Positions 1 to 5,275 of a stretch of DNA of 6,092 nt are shown in pieces. Within the stretch, counting starts at the first letter, position 1; each line of letters opens with the position of its first letter. The stretch covers positions 1-6,092 of the forward strand of contig DAOVTU010000209.1 in assembly GCA_030632925.1 (NCBI GenBank). Reading direction: 5' to 3'. The notes beneath the pieces are model-generated. The model saw only the letters and a list, made by a program, of their open reading frames with translations, ran no database searches and had not been told where the DNA came from. A program made the translations under genes and the position numbers. Origin of the DNA: Candidatus Krumholzibacteriia bacterium (GTDB lineage: Bacteria; Krumholzibacteriota; Krumholzibacteriia; LZORAL124-64-63).

Positions 1-679
1 GAGCGAACAAGTGGCTGATCTGGCCAAGGACCACCGCGTGGTCACCATCGACCTCGCCGGCCACGGCCAATCCCAGGCCGGACGCAAAGCCTACACCATG
101 GAAGCCTTCGGCCAGGATGTGGTTGCAGTGCTCAACGAATGGGATCTCGACAACGTGATTCTCGTGGGACACTCCATGGGAGGCGCCGTCATCACCGAGG
201 CCGCCCTGGCTGCCCCGGAAAGGGTAAAGGGCCTGATCGGGGTCGACACTTTTCAGAAGGTGGACATGGTAGTGACCGACCAGCAGGTCGCCGGCTTCGT
301 CTCGACCTTTGATCGCAACTTCCAGGCCTTCACCAAGCAGTGGGTCACCAGCATGTTCCCGGTTGGTGCCGACAGCGCCCTGGTCGAGGAAATCTCCAGC
401 GACATGGCCAGCGCCCCTGCCGAAGTCGGCCTCAGCGCCATGGAAGAACTGCTGCGCTGGTACGGTGGCCTGGCCCCCGCGCAGTTGAAGAAACTCGGCG
501 TGCCCCTGATGTGCGTCAACAGCGACAAGGAACCCACCGACGAGGCGGCCATGCTGGCGGTGCGGCCCGACTTCCAGGTGCGCTACCTGCCGGGCACCGG
601 CCACTTCCTGTTCCGCGAGGATCCGACCGCGTTCAACAAACTGCTGCGCGAAACCATTGCCGAATTGATGCCCAAATAG
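1..679 (+). CDS. Alpha/beta-fold hydrolase, 5'-truncated by the window edge
   Basis: The reading frame is open from base 2 (Ser-Glu-Gln before the GTG at 11), so that GTG is probably an internal Val and the real start lies upstream. Counting that Val as residue 1, the visible part is 222 residues. It shows DLAGHGQS (14-21), the strand and turn typical of the fold, then the nucleophile elbow GHSMGG (53-58) with the likely catalytic Ser55. An acidic residue at Asp172 (NSDKEPTD) and His198 in GTGHF complete a plausible triad. Residues of about 85-155 form the variable cap. The missing N-terminus should carry the first strands and the oxyanion-hole HG motif. This is the MhpC/carboxylesterase-like superfamily; the substrate cannot be read from sequence. 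The gene converges on the protease gene and ends at a strong hairpin. The fold is secure, the reaction is not. Confidence 0.9.
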   Translation, partial: SEQVADLAKDHRVVTIDLAGHGQSQAGRKAYTMEAFGQDVVAVLNEWDLDNVILVGHSMGGAVITEAALAAPERVKGLIGVDTFQKVDMVVTDQQVAGFVSTFDRNFQAFTKQWVTSMFPVGADSALVEEISSDMASAPAEVGLSAMEELLRWYGGLAPAQLKKLGVPLMCVNSDKEPTDEAAMLAVRPDFQVRYLPGTGHFLFREDPTAFNKLLRETIAELMPK

Positions 680-692
680 TCCCGCCCAAAAC

Positions 693-729
693 AAGGCCGC
701 CCCATCCCGAAGGATGAGGCGGCCTTTTT
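693..729. terminator. Nested rho-independent terminator, probably bidirectional
   Basis: A 9-bp stem (693-701 with 718-726, AAGGCCGCC/GGCGGCCTT) encloses a C/A mismatch and a second 5-bp stem (703-707 with 712-716, CATCC/GGATG) capped by a CGAA loop. A run of five T follows on the plus strand (725-729), 14 nt after the hydrolase stop. On the minus strand the stem is followed by TTGTTTT (686-692 reversed), so it may also end the protease transcript, whose stop codon lies at 755-757. Confidence 0.88.
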
Positions 730-754
730 CGACAGTCTGAATTCTGCGTTGCGC

Positions 755-2191
755 CTATCTCGGCACCGCGATAAACACGCTGCGCTGCTGCGACGGCTTG
801 TACACCCGCAGGAACACCGGGCGGTCCGTATTCTTACCCAACGCGTTCTTGAAGGCGCCGATATTCGACACGCCCTCGCGACCCACTTCCTGGATCACGT
901 CGCCCTCGGCCAGACCTTCACGGGCCGCGTTGCTGGTATTGTTCACGCCCACAACCAACAGACCTTCGATATCGTCCGGCAGGTTGGCCGACGTCCGCAT
1001 GGTCGTCGTCAGCTCGCGCACCGTGACTCCGTCGAGGGTATCGTCCTGGTCGGGCTCGGCCGGCGTAGTGTTCGGGCCGCCAACGGCGCTGGGCAGTTCT
1101 TCCAACTGGACGTACACATCTTTTTCGGCACCATCGCGAACGATGGCCAACCGCACTTTTTCGCCCACCTCAGACAAACTGATCACGTTGCGCAGCATGC
1201 TGGGGTTCTTGATCGCCTTTTCGTCCACGCTCAGGATGATGTCGCCGTTGCGCAGGCCTGCCTTATCGGCCGGCGTATCGTCATTGACCTGGGTGATGAG
1301 CACGCCACGGGGCCGGTCCATGCCGTAGTAGTCGGCCATGCTCTGGTCCACCGCCTGGGGGAATACGCCCAGATAAGCCCGCTGCACATGACCCACCGTG
1401 CGCAGGGATTCCACCACGCGCATGGCCATGTTGGTCGGGATGGCAAAGCCAATGCCCTGGCTGCCACCGCTGCGGCTGAGGATGGCGGCGTTCATGCCCA
1501 CCAACTCGCCCTTCATGTTGACCAACGCACCGCCGCTATTGCCGGGGTTGATCGAAGCATCGGTCTGGATCAGATCCGAGTAGTCCATCAGGCCGATGTT
1601 GCGACCCAAGGCGCTGGCGATGCCCAGGGTGACCGTCTGGCCCACGCCGAAGGGATTGCCGATGGCCATGACCTGGTCACCGACCCGCAACAGGTCGCTG
1701 TCGGAGATCTCCAGGAAAGGCAGGTTCTCGGCATCGATCTTGATCAGGGCCACATCGGTCGGCGGGTCGGTGCCGATGATTTCGGCTTCGTACTCGCGCT
1801 CGCCCGCAAAAGTGACGTGCACCTTGGAGGCGTTCTCGACCACGTGGTTATTGGTCAGGATGTAGCCGTCGGCCGAGATCACAATGCCCGAACCGAGGGA
1901 GTGCTCCATGCGCTCCTGGTTCTCGCCACCACCGTTGTTGTGGGTGTCGTCATCGGGCATGTTGAAAAAGCGCCGGAACATGGGGTCTTCCATGAACGGG
2001 TGCTCAAAATTGTTGTCGACCACTTTGTCAGTGGAAATATTGACCACAGCGGGCATGGTCCTGGCGGCGACGTCTGCGTAGGAACGCAGTTCACCGGTGG
2101 ATTCCTGGGCCAGTGACGGCACCGCGAACGCAATGAGCAGCAGGGCTGCCAATCCGGTCGAAATGATGCGGCCACGAACATGATTCTGCAT
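755..2191 (-). CDS. degP: HtrA/DegP-family (Do-type) periplasmic serine endopeptidase with two PDZ domains
   Basis: A 478-residue protein of normal length for Do-type proteases, which degrade or refold damaged envelope proteins. Residues 1-28 are a Sec signal peptide: Arg residues at 6 and 8, a hydrophobic core, and likely cleavage after SLA (26-28). The protease domain follows, with the full triad: His116 in TNNHVV, Asp146 in PTDVALI and Ser219 in GNSGGA. Residues 57-95 (Asn-, Asp- and His-rich, with FRRFF) fit the regulatory LA loop. PDZ1 spans about 272-366 and PDZ2 about 387-478, joined by a Pro/Asp-rich linker. The start is supported by AAGGAG (2197-2202) 5 nt before the ATG. A ferredoxin terminator lies upstream, so it is probably transcribed alone; no convincing sigma70 or sigmaE promoter was found. 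DegQ and MucD are equivalent names; sequence alone does not separate them. Confidence 0.96.
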   Translation of the reverse strand: MQNHVRGRIISTGLAALLLIAFAVPSLAQESTGELRSYADVAARTMPAVVNISTDKVVDNNFEHPFMEDPMFRRFFNMPDDDTHNNGGGENQERMEHSLGSGIVISADGYILTNNHVVENASKVHVTFAGEREYEAEIIGTDPPTDVALIKIDAENLPFLEISDSDLLRVGDQVMAIGNPFGVGQTVTLGIASALGRNIGLMDYSDLIQTDASINPGNSGGALVNMKGELVGMNAAILSRSGGSQGIGFAIPTNMAMRVVESLRTVGHVQRAYLGVFPQAVDQSMADYYGMDRPRGVLITQVNDDTPADKAGLRNGDIILSVDEKAIKNPSMLRNVISLSEVGEKVRLAIVRDGAEKDVYVQLEELPSAVGGPNTTPAEPDQDDTLDGVTVRELTTTMRTSANLPDDIEGLLVVGVNNTSNAAREGLAEGDVIQEVGREGVSNIGAFKNALGKNTDRPVFLRVYKPSQQRSVFIAVPR

Positions 2192-2207
2192 GGGGGCTCC
2201 TTCAAGC

Positions 2208-2223
2208 GGCCTGGAATCAGGCC
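2208..2223 (-). promoter_or_regulatory. Small stem-loop just upstream of the protease ribosome binding site
   Basis: A perfect 6-bp inverted repeat, GGCCTG (2208-2213) and CAGGCC (2218-2223), has a 4-nt loop. In the mRNA it ends 5 nt before the AAGGAG Shine-Dalgarno sequence. It has no T-run, so it is not a terminator. It could affect message stability or initiation, but a chance stem of this size is possible. Confidence 0.35.
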
Positions 2224-2313
2224 ACAGGCGGGGCGGTCATTAAACCACTCCCGGGGGTTCAGGGGGATGTTCGCTCAGCTTTTCAAACTCGCCGGGTCTC
2301 CATAAGTTTCCAT

Positions 2314-2351
2314 AAAAAAAGACCGGCCCGCCACTTTCGCGGAGCCGGTCT
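2314..2351 (-). terminator. Rho-independent terminator after the ferredoxin gene
   Basis: Read on the minus strand, a GC-rich hairpin begins about 25 nt after the ferredoxin stop: GACCGGC (from 2350-2344) pairs with GCCGGTC (2327-2321). It extends inward by four more pairs (2328-2331 with 2339-2342) past a one-base bulge, to a 7-nt loop. An unbroken run of seven T follows (2320-2314). It should insulate the protease gene from ferredoxin transcription. Confidence 0.9.
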
Positions 2352-2375
2352 CACAGAAACAGAAAGGCCCATCGC

Positions 2376-2609
2376 CTAATTTCCGTCGTCACCAATAGCC
2401 TCAGTCGGGCATTCTTCCATGGCATCGACGCAAGCCTGCTCTTCTTCGTCGTTTTCGGGCTGCTTGTTAACAAAGGTGAAACCTTCGTCTTCGTTGCGCT
2501 CGAAGTTCTCCGGGGCCGTCTGGCGGCAGAGATCGCAGTCGATGCAGTTGCTGTCCACAAAGAACTTGCCGTCGACGCTTCCTTCGACCTTATCGGTATT
2601 GTCAGCCAT
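2376..2609 (-). CDS. Small acidic single-cluster 4Fe-4S ferredoxin
   Basis: A 77-residue cytoplasmic electron carrier. The cluster ligands are Cys22, Cys25 and Cys28 (CIDCDLC) plus Cys67, followed by Pro68 (CPTEAI). That is the layout of mono-cluster 4Fe-4S ferredoxins such as those of Thermotoga and Desulfovibrio. A fifth cysteine, Cys60, sits near the place of one half of the disulfide known in that family, but the partner position near residue 32 is Ala. The protein is very acidic: 23 Asp/Glu against 5 Lys/Arg, with an acidic stretch at 52-57. The start is supported by AGGAGG (2617-2622) 7 nt before the ATG. The gene has its own terminator and a 184-nt leader holding striking inverted repeats, so it is probably a separately regulated unit. 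No redox partner enzyme is encoded nearby. Confidence 0.93.
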   Translation of the reverse strand: MADNTDKVEGSVDGKFFVDSNCIDCDLCRQTAPENFERNEDEGFTFVNKQPENDEEEQACVDAMEECPTEAIGDDGN

Positions 2610-2655
2610 TGGTTATCCTCCTGCCGCTCGCGGCTTGGGTTCCGTGGGTTTCCAT

Positions 2656-2691
2656 AGATCTCCTGAGATCTCCTGAGATCTCAGGAGATCT
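2656..2691. repeat. 10-bp-phased palindromic array (four AGATCT) in the ferredoxin leader
   Basis: AGATCT occurs at 2656, 2666, 2676 and 2686, exactly 10 bp apart. The first two intervals are AGATCTCCTG direct repeats and the third is inverted (AGATCTCAGG). Positions 2666-2691 form a 26-bp perfect palindrome. Alternatively, 2656-2669 pairs perfectly with 2678-2691 as a 14-bp stem with an 8-nt loop. It ends 47 nt before the ferredoxin ATG. The spacing of about one helical turn suits a multi-site operator; the strong alternative stems suit an RNA element. It has no T-run, so it is not an ordinary terminator. Confidence 0.8.
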
Positions 2692-2698
2692 AGCGGCC

Positions 2699-2713
2699 AC
2701 ATGAAAATCATGT
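2699..2713. promoter_or_regulatory. Operator-like dyad upstream of the ferredoxin gene
   Basis: A perfect inverted repeat, ACATGA (2699-2704) and TCATGT (2708-2713), has an AAA spacer. It lies 7 bp from the AGATCT array and about 90 bp before the ferredoxin start. The size and AT-rich centre suit a dimeric transcription factor site. It does not match the FNR, Fur or LexA consensus patterns I know, so no regulator is named. Confidence 0.4.
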
Positions 2714-2733
2714 TCAAAAGCTCCAGTTGTTTT

Positions 2734-2780
2734 CTAGATATACCAGAATCGGCCCGGAGCCAAGTTTTTTTCCACTTTTT
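2734..2780 (-). promoter_or_regulatory. Possible ferredoxin promoter with upstream A-tracts
   Basis: On the minus strand, two A-tracts (A5 and A7, 2764-2780 region) resemble an UP element. They are followed by TTGGCT as a weak -35 and by TGGTATATC, a TG-extended -10-like element near 2736-2744. The -35 to -10 spacing is 15 bp, shorter than ideal. If used, transcription would start near 2730, placing both inverted repeats within the 5' untranslated leader. A second weak option is TTGAAC near 2712-2717. Confidence 0.25.
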
Positions 2781-2793
2781 GTATCGGTCGTGA

Positions 2794-3330
2794 CTACCGG
2801 TTCTTAAACGGCAAAAAGGTCATGAAGTCGGCATGGTGCACCACATAGGCCTCGGTCGTGCGCTGAACCATGTCGCCCTCACCGGCGTGGGCCGAGATGA
2901 TATGGCTCACTTCGTCCGGCACGCCCGCTTCCATGGCCAGGGCCACACCAGTGAAAGGATGGCGCAAGTAGCGTCCCGTATCGCTTTTACAGCTTTTGCC
3001 GTCTTTGATGTCGTATTCCAGCAACTTGCCCACATCGGCCAGGATGGCCCCGGCGATGGTCACGTCCAGGTCAACCGGCAGATCGTCGGTGAAAAACTCG
3101 TTCATCTTGATGGCCGATTCGCGGGCCACGTGCACCACACAGCGCTTGTGGGCCATGAAGCTGACTTTCAGGTCAGGCACCAGCAGGGTGAAGGGGATGG
3201 TATTGAGGTCTTCGGCCGTCAACGGGCTGCGTTCGAGGGCCAGTTCCCAGGTCTTGGCCGTGGCCTCGCGCAGTTTTTCGTCTTCGATCCATTCCAGCTC
3301 GGGCCACAATTTCAACACTTCGGCGTTCAT
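2794..3330 (-). CDS. HD-domain protein (phosphohydrolase-like) with Ala replacing the signature His
   Basis: A 178-residue cytoplasmic protein of the HD superfamily, whose members are usually metal-dependent phosphohydrolases. It has no signal peptide or membrane segment. Visible landmarks are His61 (FMAHKRC), the motif AGAILADVGKLLEY (93-106), His124 (RHPF), His148 (SAHAGEGD), and His165/His166 with Asp168 (VVHHADF). The motif that normally reads HD reads Ala98-Asp99 here; codon 3037-3039 is GCC on the coding strand. Loss of that metal ligand could weaken or abolish catalysis, although other His residues are kept. The ATG at 3330 is preferred over an in-frame ATG at 3480, because GAGGAG lies 5 nt before it, family-like sequence begins there, and the extra 50 codons are a Trp/Cys-rich overlap with the lipoprotein gene. 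It lies 40 nt downstream of that gene, probably in the same operon. The substrate is unknown. Confidence 0.87.
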   Translation of the reverse strand: MNAEVLKLWPELEWIEDEKLREATAKTWELALERSPLTAEDLNTIPFTLLVPDLKVSFMAHKRCVVHVARESAIKMNEFFTDDLPVDLDVTIAGAILADVGKLLEYDIKDGKSCKSDTGRYLRHPFTGVALAMEAGVPDEVSHIISAHAGEGDMVQRTTEAYVVHHADFMTFLPFKNR

Positions 3331-3335
3331 GTTCA

Positions 3336-3356
3336 CTCCTCGCCCAAACGGTGGGC
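3336..3356 (-). promoter_or_regulatory. Ribosome binding site of the HD gene with an abutting stem-loop
   Basis: GAGGAG (complement of 3336-3341) sits 5 nt before the ATG at 3330 and decides the start. Directly upstream in the mRNA, GCCCA pairs with TGGGC (3352-3356 and 3342-3346) around a 5-nt loop. There is no T-run, so read-through from the lipoprotein gene is expected. The stem touches the Shine-Dalgarno sequence without covering it. Confidence 0.55.
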
Positions 3357-3370
3357 AGATTGACGACCAC

Positions 3371-5275
3371 TCAAGGTCGGTAGATGGCAAAGTCCTGTAT
3401 CTCGCTGACCCAGGCCAGCAGGTTGCCGTCAGGCAAGCGTTCCAACATTCTGATATCCATGTCCAGAGGACCGGCCACAACGTGCCAGTCGCCGCGACTG
3501 GGCGGCCCCTTCAGGGTGAAGACCATCGCCGGAGCCGTGGTCCAGATCAAGACTTCACCGTCCCGGCTCGTGCTGCCGTCGATTCGCAGGTCCGCCAAAG
3601 GTCCCATGCCCTGCTGTTGTGGCTCGCGGAAAGCCCCGGCGTGGCTGTCATATTCCAACAAGACATTGGTGCTGGAATAACTGCCGTCCTGGTTCACTCT
3701 CGCAACGGCAAACAAGCTGCCGTCTTCGCCGGCCAGAAGATTCACTTCCCAATCGTATTGGCCTATGGCCCGCCACGGGCCATCTTCCAGGCAATAGAGC
3801 ACCCCGCCCCGATCCACGGCGCCCAGGCGACCGTCGCCCAGCGACCACACCTTGAACTGCCGGGATTCGTCTTCCAGCAGAGGCATGATCCTTTGCCAGG
3901 ATGTGCCCTGCCAATGATACAGGCCTTCGTCCCCTCCCGCATACAACTCGCCGGCCCCACTGAGGGCGGCCGTATCAAAGCCCAACGATTCGGTCCAGGT
4001 GCCCATCAATTGGGCCTGTCCACCCACACAGTGATACAGGGCCTCACGGCCCACAAGATAGTAGTCTTCGGGACTGATTCCACAACCGGCCTCGAAGGTG
4101 TAACTGCCCAACAACGGAACCCGGGCCACGTCCATGAGCAGGTGGGCCCCGGCCGCCGAGCGGTGCACCACACCGACATCGGTGTACAGAAGCATGCCGC
4201 CTTCGTCCAGCCGGATATGTCCGTAAATGCTCAGGTTGCCGGCGATGTCGCGCCGCTGTTCGCCATCCTCGGTCCAGGTCATGGTCGCATAACTGGATGA
4301 AGCCAGATAGTTCAGTTCATCACCAATGGCCATGATCGAATTGCTGTAGGCCACGTGTTGCTCAGGCTGCCAGGGCGCCACCGTGGGGTCGATATGCCAC
4401 CAGGAACCCGACCGTCCATACCAGATCGTCTGGCCAACGACCCGCGTATTGAGGCTGGACCGGGAATCCAGACTGGTGTCGGTGATGGTGCGCCAGCCGG
4501 TTGGTTCGCGCACATACACACTGTCGGCAAAGGCGTAAAGGTGACCATCGCCAATGGTGGCCAGGCCCAGAACGCCGTGGTCGTCCGGATCCAGAACTTC
4601 GCCAGCCAGCCAGGGGCCGTCCGGCATGTCGCCCCAAATTTGATTCTCATTGGATTGATTGTCCCAGATCCGCACGTTGCCCAGATAATCCACCACGAAC
4701 AGGGAATCATTCAGCACCGCGGCCGCAACCAGGTGAAAATCGCCGGAACTCGGCAACGTTGTCCAGGCCCCCGACTCGCGGCGCACCACCGTGCCATTGG
4801 AGCCCACTGCCCAAATCCGATCACCGTCCGCCAGGGCCAAAGCCAGCGATTCGTCGGTGCCGGTTTCTTCGCGCAGCCACTCCTCGCCTGCTCCGGCGTT
4901 GCTCGCCCGCGAAAAGGCCCGCCCCCCACTCCCTACGGCGACAAACTCACCGGCCGGCGCTTGCACGATCGAAGACAATGAATATCCGTCGCCCGAGTAC
5001 CGGGTCGTCCAATCGCCAGCGATGTTCTCCAGGATGACTCCCCCTGTTCCCACCAACACCACTTGGGGGCTACCGGCGGTGGCCTGGTGATTCCACACGC
5101 CATCAATGAGATATTCTCCCTGGAGCAGGGACGCTGGTGAGGACCAGCCCGGATCGATTGGCCATTCATCACTGCCACCGGGCGCTATCAGGGGCACATA
5201 TTCGCCATTGCCACATCCGGACAAGCCGGCAGTGGTCATGAGCAAAGAGATCAGGACTAAAGCGCCGCGGCTCAT
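3371..5275 (-). CDS. Lipoprotein with beta-propeller-like repeats, function unknown
   Basis: A 634-residue protein. A lipoprotein signal peptide (1-20) ends in lipobox LSGC with the lipidated Cys21. Gly at +2 gives no inner-membrane retention signal of the Asp type, so an outer-membrane or surface location is plausible. The rest consists of degenerate repeats of roughly 35-50 residues, in which a hydrophobic strand, a Gly turn and an aromatic strand recur: VVLVGTGGVILE (72-83), FVAVGSGGRAFSR (111-123), IWAVGSNGTVVRR (154-166), LFVVDYLGNVRIW (192-204), LYAGGDEGLYHWQGTSW (444-460) and LGAVDRGGVLYC (484-495). Such patterns indicate one or two beta-propellers, similar to the Ycf48/BNR or WD-like types. 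No catalytic motif is visible. The ATG overlaps the upstream stop as ATGA, so translation is probably coupled. The ligand or partner is unknown; substrate binding or envelope scaffolding is only a guess. Confidence 0.85.
   Translation of the reverse strand: MSRGALVLISLLMTTAGLSGCGNGEYVPLIAPGGSDEWPIDPGWSSPASLLQGEYLIDGVWNHQATAGSPQVVLVGTGGVILENIAGDWTTRYSGDGYSLSSIVQAPAGEFVAVGSGGRAFSRASNAGAGEEWLREETGTDESLALALADGDRIWAVGSNGTVVRRESGAWTTLPSSGDFHLVAAAVLNDSLFVVDYLGNVRIWDNQSNENQIWGDMPDGPWLAGEVLDPDDHGVLGLATIGDGHLYAFADSVYVREPTGWRTITDTSLDSRSSLNTRVVGQTIWYGRSGSWWHIDPTVAPWQPEQHVAYSNSIMAIGDELNYLASSSYATMTWTEDGEQRRDIAGNLSIYGHIRLDEGGMLLYTDVGVVHRSAAGAHLLMDVARVPLLGSYTFEAGCGISPEDYYLVGREALYHCVGGQAQLMGTWTESLGFDTAALSGAGELYAGGDEGLYHWQGTSWQRIMPLLEDESRQFKVWSLGDGRLGAVDRGGVLYCLEDGPWRAIGQYDWEVNLLAGEDGSLFAVARVNQDGSYSSTNVLLEYDSHAGAFREPQQQGMGPLADLRIDGSTSRDGEVLIWTTAPAMVFTLKGPPSRGDWHVVAGPLDMDIRMLERLPDGNLLAWVSEIQDFAIYRP

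Noticed and set aside
749..2116. 455-codon open frame on the plus strand opposite the protease gene
   Set aside because: It begins with TTG without a ribosome binding site, gives a His-rich sequence without any recognisable fold, and lies wholly antisense to a protease with an intact triad. GC-biased codon use in the real gene explains the open frame.
2192..2320. sigmaE or sigma70 promoter for the protease gene
   Set aside because: TTGAAA, GGAAACTT and TTTAAT-like hexamers occur, but none pairs with a partner element at proper spacing.
2750..2771. Plus-strand GGC-loop-GCC hairpin followed by a T-run, resembling a terminator
   Set aside because: The stem is only 3 bp and no plus-strand gene precedes it. 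The T-runs are better read as A-tracts on the minus strand.
2192..2793. The spacers on both sides of the ferredoxin gene are each exactly 184 nt
   Set aside because: The sequences are unrelated apart from a 9-mer and hold different elements, so equal length looks like coincidence rather than a duplicated unit.
3331..3480. 50-codon N-terminal extension of the HD protein
   Set aside because: The extension is Trp/Cys-rich, overlaps the end of the lipoprotein gene and lacks a ribosome binding site, while the ATG at 3330 has GAGGAG at good spacing.
2996..4300. 434-codon open frame on the plus strand opposite the HD and lipoprotein genes
   Set aside because: It spans two well-supported minus-strand genes and the spacer between them, shows no domain, and has low-complexity composition typical of an antisense shadow.
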